A stretch of 64,000 nucleotides of DNA. Source: Dirofilaria immitis. Lineage: Eukaryota > Nematoda > Chromadorea > Rhabditida > Onchocercidae. A program made the position numbers and the translations under genes. This document shows, in pieces, positions 1 to 13,349 of the stretch. The notes under the pieces are model-generated. The model made no database searches. It saw only the letters and a program-made list of their open reading frames with translations, and was not told where the DNA came from. Numbering within the stretch: position 1 is the stretch's first letter; every line of letters begins with the position of its first letter. The DNA is taken from positions 2,728,501 through 2,792,500 of the forward strand of contig JAKNDB010000068.1 in NCBI GenBank assembly GCA_024305405.1, read 5' to 3'.

Positions 1-1620
1 TATAATCGATAACAATGAGGGAAAATGTTAAATTAATAAAATAAATGAATCAGTTTCATTTTATGAGAAGCTAAAAGCTACTTTTATTAAATACTAAGAG
101 ATGGAATTGTATTTGAAACAGCTGTAATACTGCTTGTTATTCTCGATTGATTTCAACATCATTCAGGAATTTCGTTATGATCAAAACAAAGGTTTATTAG
201 AATTGATTTACTAAATTTATATTAAATGAATCTCGAGTCATTACAAAGTCGGGAAAAATGATAAGAATAAGACGTCATATGTATGTACTACAAATTAATT
301 ATATCAGAAATGATTAAAAAGTGAAAGATTGAATCAGAAATGATTAAAAAGATTAAATGTTCTAAATTAATTTAATATAAAATATTACCCAACAAAAATG
401 AAAAATAAAATTATATTCTAATTAAGAATCGAATTTAAAATCAATTAATAAAAGTATAAATTAATACGAATACAGCAATAATCGAAAATGCAAACTAATA
501 AAATACAGCGGTATTTAAAATATATTATTAAAAGATACAAAATAATGTGATAACGATAAATAATTATTGATTAAAAGATGTTTACGATTAAAAATTTGTA
601 AATAACAATTGTATAGTATAAAGAATAAACAAGTTGACGATAATAAAAACGAATAATAAACAGTAATATTTTGTCATATGGCAAATTGACATAAACAGTG
701 AAAAGTTTTCAATAAGATTGAAAGAAAAATAAATTCAATAATCATTGAATGCTATCAGCTTAGCTTACTTTCTTATCATATCAAATTTATCCTTTCTTGT
801 CAATAAATTTTCTTATCAATTCAAATTATTTAGTTGGTATGAAGAATGCTTATATTTCATTCATAAAAAGTTGAACGATTCTTTTAGAATAAAAAATCAA
901 GTTTCAAATTTATAATTTTAGTAATTTATTCATGTTATTTAATTTATTTGATAAGAATAGTATGCAGATCGTATAACCAATGATAACAGGTTATCAGTTA
1001 GCTATCTATAAAAATTTTTTTGAAAAATAATCATACATATATTAATTGTTAATTTGATAGAATTAAAATATTGGAAATTTTAATATAATTGAAATATAAT
1101 CATTCTATTAAAATTTACCTATTACAATGAGAGTAATGAAATGAATTCAAAATTCAAATTCAAATAATAAATAATTGAAATAATAAATTTATAAATTCAA
1201 ATAATAAATATTAAATTTTTCCCGACAAAAAAAAGCATTTTGAAATGAAAAAGAAATATAATCGATTTAGTAACAAAAATTATTTCAAATTTAGAAATAT
1301 TGTTGGAAAAAAAAAAAAAGTGGATTATATGAATAATCGAATTAAAATATTGAAAATTTTAATAAGATTAAAAAAATATACAGGCAATAACCTTTTATCC
1401 CGAACTTTTATTTATTTTTTTTTTAACCGATGAATGATTCTATGTAATAAATTAATATTAGGCCTATTTATTACTATTCAAATTTCAAATATTTTAATAT
1501 TCTTTTTAAAAAAAAAAATTAATTTGTTCTATTTATCATTGATTGCTATTTCGAGTTAATTCATACATATCAAATTAAATATTTCAATAATATGATATTT
1601 TTAAATTTATATATTTTTCA

Positions 1621-1656
1621 AATTTTTACTTAATTAATTTTAATTAAGTAAAAATT
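1621..1656. repeat. Short inverted repeat (hairpin)
   Basis: Two 15-16 bp arms, reading ATTTTTACTTAATTAA and its complement, surround a very short centre. It would fold as a hairpin. Its AT content makes chance origin possible. Confidence 0.5.
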
Positions 1657-2108
1657 CAGTTCATAATTATATATTATCACGATAAAATTAAATATGATAA
1701 AAACAAATGAAAGTGATGATTTCTTTTTTTTCTTTTCTAAGTGAAAATAAAAAACAAAAAATTTTTTGGATAGAATTTAAAATAACAAAATATGAGAATT
1801 AATTTTAAGTAAAAATTCGATTCATAATTTTATCATTATCAGTATTGATTAGTAAAAGATAAGAGAAATTTTTGAAAAATTTTAAAGAAGCAAAATTTGA
1901 AGGATTAAAAAAAAAAAGAAAATTGATATTTGCCGCAGAACGATTATAAATTGTAAAATTTAATTTTTACTACAACAATACTAATGCCAAATGTATGTCT
2001 TTTAAAAGAAATACCAAAATTTGTTCATTTTTTTTTTTTTTTGTATCAAAATAAGTTGTTAATTCCATACTAAAAGATCGGAGAAAATTGATGTCTTCTA
2101 ATTTATTC

Positions 2109-2221
2109 GAAATGAAATAATTATTTATTTGAAATGAAATAATTATTTATCTAATTAATTACTTATCTAATTTGAAATGAAATAATTATTTATCTAATTT
2201 TAAATGAAATAATTATTTATC
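2109..2221. repeat. Imperfect tandem repeat around GAAATGAAATAATTATTTAT
   Basis: Four copies of a roughly 20-28 bp unit carrying the core AAATGAAATAATTATTTAT lie in tandem with small variations in the linker. No gene is associated with it. Confidence 0.7.
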
Positions 2222-3520
2222 GAAATTTTTTTGAAGACGATAATAATGATGAAAAGTTAGACTTAGTATGAATGAAATATTTCATAGTTCATTTAAAATA
2301 AGTTAGTAAAATTTAAATATGTAAATGAGAAAGTGGAAAAGAAATTGATTAGCGAAATTTTTAAAATCTCAGCGATAAATGTTGCAATGAAAAGGAAAAG
2401 GAAGCCTAATATTCATTTAAAAAAAGGAAAAAAAAATATCTAAATTCTAGAGGTCATTTCCGGTTTGCCGGTTTAACGGCATTCATCGAGAAATTTTTTA
2501 TAATTGTTCAAATTTTCAAAAGAAAAATGAATTGGAAATTTTATGATTTATTCTAATGTATAAATTATAAACAATGTCAAAGATTTAAATTATAAATTTA
2601 TTTGAGAAATTTTCAATATTTATTACAAATTCAGCTGTGTTTATTAATTAATTAATTTATTTATTTCTTTGAATTTTATCATAAGATGATAGCTTTTAGA
2701 AAATTTCCAATTTTTGGTTTTGTAGTTAATTGAAATAAAAAATTTTCCAGTATTAAATTTTTTTTTAAATTAAATTCACTTCTACAATAGATTTGTTGAT
2801 GTATTCGGATGAAGAAAGGATTTCATTTCTCGATTTCACATTTAACACATTAAATTACCTATATAAAATGATTACTTATTTTAAATTTGAAATTCAATAA
2901 ATTTGCAAGTTTAATTTGATTTTTAGATTTAAATTTTAACCGATTAATAATCTATATAAATCAATATAATAATATTTATCCAAAAATTCATTTTAAAAGA
3001 TCAATCAATTCGATCGATAATTTAATAGTTAAAATTATACCATGTTCATTCATTCATTCATTAAGTAGTAAAATATTCAAAAGTCATTTATTCAAAAAAA
3101 CAAAACGGAACGAAGTTCGAAATTAAAATTTGAAATGATAGGAATCGATTAATAAAAAGTTTTTAATTGTGTACTATTATCGTTACAATCATTAAAAAAA
3201 AAACAGGTTTGAATTGATGCTATCTGAAAATCAGGTAACAACGATTTACTTATACAGCTATTTAAATGCCAAAGTACACAATGCATTATTGAACATTATA
3301 AATATGTTGATTTTTCAGATATCATTTAATCAATCTTCAATAACAATTTCTATAAATTCAAATTTTAAAATTAAGAAAACCTAAAATTCAAATTGATAAA
3401 TTCAAGAAAAATTTGTTAAAAATTTCATTTTTTTCTAATTGCTACAAAATTATTGATAATTAGTAAAGTTTCTAGTAAGAAAATATCGTTTTATCATTCA
3501 ATTTTTAGTCGCATTATCAT

Positions 3521-3757
3521 AATTTTTATATCAGTTAGAATAATATCATAAACTTGAATGAATTTCTTTAATAAAAGCTGATCAATACTGCTGTTATCAA
3601 CATTATCATAATTTTTAATAGAAGGACAAAGTTCTATTAATTTTTATATCAGTTAGAATAATATCATAAATTTGAATGAATTTCTTTAATAAAAGCTGAT
3701 CAATACTGCTGTTATCAACATTATCATAATTTTTAATAAAAGGACAAAGTTCTATTG
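3521..3757. repeat. 118-bp direct tandem duplication
   Basis: The segment starting with TTTATATCAGTTAGAATAAT is repeated with a period of 118 bp and only a few differences (for example AACTTG versus AATTTG). It is a recent local duplication in non-coding DNA. Confidence 0.85.
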
Positions 3758-4430
3758 CACCGAATATGATACAATGATATTTAATTATTTTAGTTTTCTT
3801 TTTATGTAATTCCATTTATTAATTAATGATACATTGATTACTGTAATTTGAATAATTTTTAATAGCTATAAAAATCTTATGGAATATTTTGAAACAAATA
3901 GATAAATGCTAGAAGCAAAACAGGTGAAGAGAAGAATTTTTTTGATAAATAGTTTTCAATATTATATTATCACATTTACTTAATCAACTTATATCATCCC
4001 TCAAATATCTTAATGATATCTATAATTTATAATCAATTTCTTATCCGTATTCATATGATTGAAAATTTTTGAATAATACAATTATTTGCCATTTTTCGCT
4101 TATTATGTTTATTTGTCGAGAATTTAAAAAATTTAACTGTTTTTATCACACCTAAGACGTATTTATTAATATCTCTTTATTATCAATGATTATATATGCG
4201 TTTGTATTGATATTTACATACGTATTGATATGTGATTAAATGATTAATTTGCATAGATAAGAAAGCAATGTATGGAAAATTAACTTTGAAATACAAGAAT
4301 TTATAAGCAAAAATATGATTCAAGTGAGTATAGAATGAAATAGGATAGAATAAAAATAGAATAAAATTATTGATAATTAAGAAATAAATTAAAGAAGAGA
4401 AAAATTTAGAATAAATTAAAAATCAAATTT

Positions 4431-4478
4431 TTTTGAAAGATCAATAATAATCGATCAATTATTATTGATCTTTCAAAA
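4431..4478. repeat. Perfect 21-bp-arm inverted repeat
   Basis: The arm TTTTGAAAGATCAATAATAA plus one further T is followed after six bases (CGATCA) by its exact reverse complement. It is a strong hairpin in otherwise unstructured AT-rich DNA. No flanking target-site duplication was evident, so it is not called a transposon. Confidence 0.8.
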
Positions 4479-7239
4479 ATGTCATATCATAATAAATTAA
4501 CGTTCTTCTCTATTTAATAAATGATAATTTACTCAATTATAACTTCTCATTTTCATATAAGTATGGCAATTAAAATTTGCAAATAAATCATTTTGCAAAA
4601 TTATTTTGATCAATTAATTTCATGAAATGATAAATATAGTGATAAAAAAGAAGCAAAAGAATAAAGTTCTATGTTAGAAAGATAATTATTATAAATTATA
4701 GATAAGATAAAATAAGAAAAAAAACATTGAAGAATTTTAATATTTGTAAATTAAAATTCAAATATTAGTTGTTTATATTTTTAATTCAATTCAAATTTAC
4801 TTATCGTTTATTTCGATTCAATTAATTCTAATAATAATAACCGATTTTAATTTCATTCCATTTCATTTCAATTTAGTTATTTAATTATTCTATAAAATAC
4901 AAACTTATATATGAAAGAAGGGAAATTAACTGATTACATAAATATAAATTAAACATTTTTAAGTTCGAAAGGACTGGAAAATAATATAGGAATTTGATAT
5001 GACTTATGTAATTTAATATAGAACTCAAATAATGATAAAATCAATTTTAAAAAGTGTCAAAATTTACGGCAGAGAAAGTGTCTCCTTTCGTAAAAATGAT
5101 TTGTATGAGAGATACGTACGTACGTTACATACGTCACATATATCAATATTTGGAATGTACTATTTTAATTTGTGAACTTAGTTGATCGAAGTTTTGATAA
5201 ACTATTCAATATGAATATTAAAGTTGAAATACAATATAAAATGAATGGTTAAATTTGTTTACCTTTTTATTGAATTATTAGACTTTTAACAAACATCAAT
5301 ATAATATCAAATTAGTCAAAATTTAATTACACATAAGTAAAACTTGAAAATTCTCGAATTATATATTTTCGTGATTATAACTTTTCAACAAATTTGCTAA
5401 TTTTTTTTTGAAAATTATTTGTACTATTTATAAATTAATGTTTTTCTTTTTGTCAAAAACTCTAATTGGAAATCATAAATCGAAATAAACATTTATATTT
5501 TCTCACATATTTTTATTTACCTTAACCTGAAATGCCATCATTTCGCAAATAAATAAAACATTCAGTAATATGCATTTGAATATGGAAATTTTAATTTATC
5601 CATTTAAAATGTTTAAATAACTATTTATCATTTTTAATAGTTATAAGAAATGGTAAAAAGATAATCATAATCTAATAACTTAATAAGGATGAAATAAAAT
5701 AAGCAAATATCGTCATATATGAGTGAGTGATAATTAAATAAACTTTTATTATAAATAAAATATAATAATTAATAAAAATAAATTAAGAATTTGAGAGATT
5801 GGTGAAAGAGAAATAGACAAAAATTTAAATATTTTGCACAATTTATATAATATAAATAATATTTATAAACAATAATTCCTTTACATATGAAATGGGTAAA
5901 TTATCCATTTCATATTTTCTTGACTTATAATCTCTTTTCTAAAAAAATAAAAATAATTTTTCTTTAGCTAAAAATTTTTCATAGAAACAATGAAATATGA
6001 TAAATTAAGTGAAAAATTGTATATGTCAGTCAGATAGACCAATTCATAAATTAAATAATTTAAAGGAATAAAATAACTTAACATTGAAAAAAATTAATTG
6101 ATTTCTTCCCTTTTTCATTTTAATTTTATTAAACGATTGAAGCTATTCAAAAAATATCCATTTGATTTAATCCATTGATTAAAATAATTTTTACCCAAAT
6201 TTTTTTGAATTTTTTTCATCACTTAAAGCATTTTCAGAATTTCTTAAATATATTAAAATTTTAATTTCTAAGCTTAAATTTTTTAGTAAATACTTTTTTT
6301 TATGTGAGATTTGTGGATTAGAATTTATGAAATAATTCCAATTGATTTATTAATGCAATAGAAATAAGAGAAAATTTTATACTTACTTTGCTGATTACCT
6401 AGCATTTATACTGTTAATAGTGATAGATTAAAAAGTTGTCTCAAACTTTTGACAAATGAGAACACCAAATGTTCAAAGTCTGAAATATGAAAGATATAAT
6501 TTTTAAAATTCGATTCTTTCATTTTTTGAAAATATAAAAAAATCTTCCCATAAATATGGAAAACTACAAATATTATAAAGCATTAAATAAAGTCAACTTG
6601 CGAATTTAAAACCATGAAATTTTCGAAGGTTTAATAAATTGCATGCAAATTCTTGAAAATAGACAGTTGGGAGAAAAAATTTTGCATAATCCTCCAAATA
6701 CCACAGCATAAAGTTTTATCAAAATTAGCTAACGATATTTGGCATTTTTGGTTTAAATGAATTTTGTAAAATGTGAAAATATGATTCCTGGCGGTATCTT
6801 AATTAAATTGGTTAGAGTTTACATTTTCAGGCTTTCCTTTTTCATTTATCTTTCAACAAGGACAAAATATTTATAAATATAGAATTCTTAATAAATTTGT
6901 TTTTTCAAAGAAAGAACAAAAAAAAAAATGACAAAAATATTTCCTTCCAAATATCGAAGAAAAAAAATTTCCTTTTGATTGCGTATTATAAAAATTTCAT
7001 AAATATGAATTAGTTCGAAGTAATTAATCCATGAAATTTTCCTTTTTTTTCCTATTCTTTACTATTTAGATAATTTGTTCGATAAGTTTAAAAATAGGAA
7101 GAGAAACAGATGAAGACGGTGGGAAAAGAAGATAAGTAAATTTGACATATATATAAAATATAGGAAGAGAGACAAAAATAGGAAAAAAAATTTAATAGAT
7201 AGATAAATTGGGATAGATAATATAATAGATTTATGAGCT

Positions 7240-7240
<1 letters not shown>

Positions 7241-7330
<90 letters not shown>

Positions 7331-7343
7331 TACTATTATTATT
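7241..7343. repeat. (ATT)n microsatellite
   Basis: About 100 bp of TAT/ATT trinucleotide repeat, with a few ACT interruptions near its right end. Confidence 0.95.
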
Positions 7344-7585
7344 GCTTATTATTTCGTTACCATTTGATCAATCATATTGTTGATGGTAAATTGGATCAAA
7401 TTTTTGAAAATGAAATGAAGAAATTGATGAAAAAAAAGCAACAAAATTTCGCTAAAATTCGATAGAAAAAAAATTAAAAAAAAAAATGGGAAGAGAATGT
7501 AATTGATAAATCATTTCTTTTTTTTCTCAATGACCTGTTTTAATTGTATTACCTTGAAATATGTATTTATAATGTATATAAATTG

Positions 7586-7614
7586 CATATGCATGCATGC
7601 ATGCATGCATGCAT
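7586..7614. repeat. (GCAT)n microsatellite
   Basis: About six uninterrupted copies of the self-complementary tetranucleotide GCAT. Such a tract can extrude as a cruciform. Confidence 0.95.
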
Positions 7615-8391
7615 CCAATACATCTAAGTTTATCTATTATTATGGATAAAAAATTAATTAATCTTATCAGTATTTTTTTTCTTTAAATTTATTTGCAATT
7701 AATTAACATTCTGAAATTATTAAGCATTTTAAGCAAATTCCTTTTTTCTTCGTCTTCTTCAAATTGTTAATTTAAATCTAACAAACATGTGAGTAATTAA
7801 ATATTTAAGTAATCATCTAAATAATTAATATTAATAATTAATTGCTTTAATTAAGTCTTAGTTATTTATTTTGCTATCCTTAATGGGAATATCGAACAAC
7901 TTGATGATTTATTGAAAGACATATAGTTAAATATACAATTTTATGCTAATTATTTTCCATTAATTAAATTATCTCAATTGAAATATCGTAGAAATTGAAT
8001 TAATATATATAACATATAATCATCGTAAATATTTGAAATGTTAAACGAAAAAAAAAAAGAAAGCTGTAAAATTTTCACAATAATATTAAAAATATAATTT
8101 ATTTTAATTATCAAATATTTCTAATTGTAATACTTAAATATCTCCAAAAATTGATTATAGTATTTAAATAAATTATAGTTTTATATTTAAAGAAAAAAAA
8201 TCAAAATCAATTTATTTATTTCATTTTATTTTGTATCAAAAATAGACAATTTTATATATATGCTTAGTATTATCAAAGGTGCTTTTTCGGCAATAAAATT
8301 TTCCAAATTGTTTCCTTATAATACGAGGAGATTGATGATCGAATTTGTTAAGCAAACGAATAAATAAATAAAAATTTGGGTATTTGATGAT

Positions 8392-8415
8392 AATATATAT
8401 ATATATATATATATA
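8392..8415. repeat. (AT)n microsatellite
   Basis: Twelve AT dinucleotides, followed by an imperfect ATAC/ATGC-containing extension to about 8440. Confidence 0.9.
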
Positions 8416-11132
8416 CATATGCATATATATGTATGTATATTCTTTGATTAAATAATGTTATTTTCAAGTTTCAAAGTTTTTTATTTACATTTTTTTAATA
8501 ATAAATTTAAAAATTTATCTTTAAAAAAATTTAATTACAAATGATGTAAATAACAAGCAAAGCTTTAATACTTTTTAAAATTATTTTTCGATTTTTTCTT
8601 TAATTAAATTTCAATGATATATAAATATGAATTTTATTAGTTTTATTAATTAGGCAATTATAAATTCCATTTCCATTATAGTTGTAAAATTTTAAAGTGG
8701 AAAATAAAATAACTAAATCCTTTTTATTTATTTTATTTTAATTTGAAATTATATTGAAAATTTTGCTTAAATTAAATTTTACATTAATATTTAAATTTCT
8801 CAAATATAATTTAATTATTCATCAATGGTTTCCAAATAACACAAAAGAGTAATTCGATAAACTAAAATTAAACCAGATAAAATGATACCATTTATAATCA
8901 ACGATAATTTAGTAGATCTGAAATCATACCATTTATGACACCTGGGTCAACAATATATTTGATATGAGACTATCTGATTCATCTGAATTTCTGATGTTTA
9001 CCTTTCTCAGATGAAATTGTATTCAAATTATACAGCGAAATGATGAAATATTTATTCAAAACTTAGTTTGGGAAAAGAAATCAAATTCAAAATATTTAAG
9101 TTCACATAAGTTCAGTTTAGAAAATATATATAAATCTAGAATTGAATAAAATTAAAATTTTACAATAATATATGTTGATATGAACTGAATTTAATTTCTA
9201 ATGAATTAATCCATTAATTAATTAATGATTCTCGACGAAAATTAAACAAATTTTTCCACGTTGCATTTTAGACCAAACATTTAGCATTCATGTCGTATAT
9301 TCTTTTTTTACTATTTTCATATTAAACATTTCCATTTAATTACAGGAAAAAATTATTTATTTAACAATGTATGAAAATGTATTGATTCTCATAAATGGCT
9401 AAAAAAAAATTTTTAATATTTTCAACCATTTACCACTAGCAAAACATTACCATCTTAATAATGACGAGAAATGATAACTTTGATTTGTTATCTTATCAAT
9501 GACAGGAAATGATGATTTTGATTTGTTGCTTTTACAGTAATATATTTTCCAACAATTAGCAATTAACCTTTTTCTTAATTATCAAAAAATTTCTTTCAAC
9601 TCCTCGTTTCAACTTTTTGACTTTTTTTTTGAGATCTATAAAAATATTCTTTTATAAACAATAATATTATAAATGAAAAACTCTAGATAATTACATTATA
9701 CATATGACTATTTCAACTTGTTAGTTAATCAATGATAAAAACTGATAATGAAATAAGCAATTTTAATTTAATCATAATGCTTTATATAAATTTATTAAAA
9801 TAGAGAAACGTGAAAAAAAAAGTTATAAAACAACGAAGGAAAATTTATCACTTCTCGATGATATGGCATTGCTTAAAATTGCTTAATCATCTTTTTTTTT
9901 TCAAGCTTTTGATTGATAATTTATTGGTTATTGTCTCAGATTGGATTTAAAATTATTGATTAATATTATGATTAGAATAATCTGCTCAGTTATTTATCAA
10001 CGTAGATTGAAATTTCGACTAATCAATTATCAACGAGAATCTCGAAGAGCTTGAATTAATTTATAAAAAGATTATAGAAAGAAAAGAAATTCACTTATTG
10101 CTTTTTAATTTTGACAAAATTAAGATCGATGGATAAATAATTGGAAATGGAATATACAGTTTAATACTAAATTATTTATTTTATTTAGTCTAATTTGCGT
10201 GAATTTAGAATTTATAAATTGCTATCGAATGATTTTATGATAACAATTAAAGTTTAGTTTTATTCATTTATTTACTCTATCATCAAATTTGATTATCAAT
10301 TTGATAAACGTTGACATAATTTTGGCAAGAATCCATTTCAAATAATAATTTTAAATTTTCAAATTTTTACAAAAAATATTCAACAAATAAATCTAAATTC
10401 ATTTGAAATAATATATTACTTCATATACGTAACTTATAAATAAACATGACATATTTTGATAAATTGAATATTAATTACAATAAATTAACTACTCTTAATG
10501 CAGTCAATCACTTTTTCGAATATTAATAATGCTTGATAAATATATGATATATATGGAATTTGCTGTAATTATTTCAAATTCGTGAAAATGATTAATAATA
10601 ATTCGAGAAAATTACTTGTTTATTTTACACATTAAAATGTAAGCATATCATCGGAATTTTAAATTTATTTGCATTCATTTATAATTTTCAGATTTCTTAT
10701 CATTATATCATATTATTAATCAGCATTTCCTAACCTGAAATTGAAACTATCATTATGATAAAGATTATCAAAAGAGTTTGATAAATGATTATAGCCAATA
10801 CAGGTAGCATTAACAAATAATATTAAGCATTTATGACAAACAATAGATATGAAATGTTATAATTCAGGAAAATAAAGTTCAAATTTCAAATACTATTTCA
10901 GTAATAGAATAGCAATTTGTAGAAAATAATTGATAAAAGAGGATCAAATGAGATACAAATGTTATATGGGATGATATAACTTTCCGATAAGTGATATTAG
11001 AATAAGGTTGATGGTAAAAAGTCTATTTAACCCATTGATGATTCAGGTTGATATGACAACTTGGCATATATGCTACCGATATAATCATGATCGCCATCAT
11101 ACCGGCTGAATAAGCAACCGATCAAAGCTTTT

Positions 11133-11133
<1 letters not shown>

Positions 11134-11172
<39 letters not shown>
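11134..11172. repeat. (CA)n microsatellite
   Basis: About 19 consecutive CA dinucleotides, the only long CA tract in the window. Confidence 0.95.
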
Positions 11173-11174
<2 letters not shown>

Positions 11175-12530
11175 CACAACATACACAAACAGATATATAC
11201 CTGTGAAATCGATATTTATTTACTAATTTTCATTTATTTTCTAAATTTCAAAAATTTCATTTCAATTTAAATTTCATATTTTAAATATAAATTTTAATAA
11301 AAAATAATTAAAAAGAATGGAAGAAAATTAATAGAAAAAAATTCATTAATACAAATAATCAAATAATTGGCAGATAAATTATTGATATTCTCAATCTGCT
11401 AGAATTATTACATATTGCTATTTATGAATAAATGAAAAATTTAACTTATTTTTAGCATAAGATTTTTTCAAAAATATAATATCAAGAATATGAAGTTAAG
11501 AATTTTTTAAGAAATAATTTTAACTAAATGGATTAATCAAACAAAAAATTAAGAAATCGAAATAGATGAAAAATGTACTCAATGAAGTCATCGATTGATT
11601 TATTCCTCTTTTTCTTTTAATTATTCATTTTCTAAATTAGAATAATCAAAAGTAATTAAATAATTGATCAGGAATAATGAAAAATAGAAAATGATTGACT
11701 GCAATAATCAAAAATGAAAAGTATATGATACGGTAATTTTGATTTTTATTTTTGCCTAAATTTTCACTCATATTGTGTCGATCATTGTTTGATCCTAATC
11801 AATACAGACACATACATATTTTCTCGTTTTAATCATACATACATTTATTATTGAATAGAAATAAACTGAGATATTAATTTATTCTGTCACATTCAAATAT
11901 TAATTCAAATTTTGCTTTGACAATTTTCTCCTATCATATATGTGTAAAAAAGCTGATGGAACAATATTAGAATTTGAATGAATCAAATTTTGAATATTTC
12001 TTAATAATAACATTTCTAGCTTGACTTGTTGTTTGTAAATTAGTATTTCCAATTTTAATCTTTATTTATAATTAATAATTTAATACTCAAGAAATATGAG
12101 TACATTTTGATTATTGATAATAATACACTTTTGAAAATAAAAAATTAAAATTTCTTCTACTGAATCTCATTGAAAGATTTAGCATATCTTATGTGAAAAA
12201 TTTTCCTGACCAGTTATCCTCGTTTCACTAATAATTTAATATCTAATATTACTGAACATTAATCAGTCATTTTCTTTGGGATTTTTGCATATCATTCATT
12301 TTCCTGATATCTAGAACTATGTAATGTTTCACATGTTTATTATTTCAGTTTTTCAAAATTTGAATCATTCAGTATTTTAAATTAGTACAGACCTTAAATT
12401 AATTAATACTTTAAGTTTCTAGATATTTCAAGTCATTCGTCATTTAAGTTTTTGTCTCGTATCTTGAATTCAGACTATTAAGAATTTTAACTTCAGATTT
12501 TCTCATTGTTACTTCAACTCCAACCTATAT

Positions 12531-12532
<2 letters not shown>

Positions 12533-12570
<38 letters not shown>
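12533..12570. repeat. (AT)n microsatellite
   Basis: About 19 consecutive AT dinucleotides, less than 1 kb upstream of the first gene. Confidence 0.95.
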
Positions 12571-12573
<3 letters not shown>

Positions 12574-13335
12574 CATTTCTTAGTTTTAATAATGATTACT
12601 ATCATAAATATGTTAAGTTTAACTAAATTTCGAAATTTTTATAAGTAAAAATAATTGCTTATTATACATATATTTGTTTAAACACAACTCTAAAAGTTTA
12701 AATATCAAATTATATTTTTTTTTCAAAAGTTTTATTTTGGAATTAGAAATGCTTATTTTGGTTTATTTCAAGAAAAATTAATATCAGTCATGTCAAAATA
12801 ATTAAAATTGTGAGAATTCTTTGAAGATTTCTCAGCAGAAACTATTAATGTTTTATATTCACACAGACAAAGAAATAACATGGTTAATTGAGAGAATGTG
12901 ATAGATTGATAAATACTGAGAAAACAATTATTATTTTTATGCTAGATATTGAGAGATTTAGCAAAAGATACTCCTTACAGTTACGGTAGTAGAATAGTTA
13001 GAAAAGGCAAAGAGAGAGAATGCGAGAAGAAGAGATGATTTGGATTGATAAGTTTTGCGAAATATATCATTAGTAAAGGGTTGGTTGGGTTGTAAACGGA
13101 AAATGCAAATTTGTTTTTTTTTTTGTTTGACGGGAGTTTAGCGATTATTTGATTGCGGGAAATTGATAAGTTATATTAAATTGTTAGATATGAATGATTA
13201 TTTTGATTGATTTTAATTAAAAGTTAGTAATACATGTGTTCCACATCGTATTTTTCCAGATCGGAATAGATATAAGCGATAATATTACGTCAAATTATTT
13301 TTTTCCTCGCTAATTTCGATATTTTATCGAATAGA

Positions 13336-13345
13336 TTGTTTGCAG
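13336..13345 (+). promoter_or_regulatory. Probable spliced-leader trans-splice acceptor
   Basis: TTGTTTGCAG ends four bases before the start ATG of the first gene. A strong acceptor with no plausible upstream exon is the usual signature of trans-splicing in nematodes. It supports the chosen start at 13350. Confidence 0.55.
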
Positions 13346-13349
13346 AAAT

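Larger units (their letters stand above)
1..13343. other. AT-rich gene-free region
   Basis: No open frame here looks like a real exon. The few frames of about 60 codons are lysine/asparagine/isoleucine-rich, as random AT-rich DNA gives, and none is bounded by good splice signals with sensible protein on both sides. The stretch holds microsatellites, short hairpins and two local tandem duplications, listed separately. No tRNA-like or rRNA-like sequence was noticed. It is probably intergenic, or a very large intron or upstream region of a gene lying outside the window. Confidence 0.6.

Noticed and set aside
1245..1433. Lys/Asn-rich 62-codon frame
   Set aside because: Composition is that of random AT-rich DNA, with no splice or start context.
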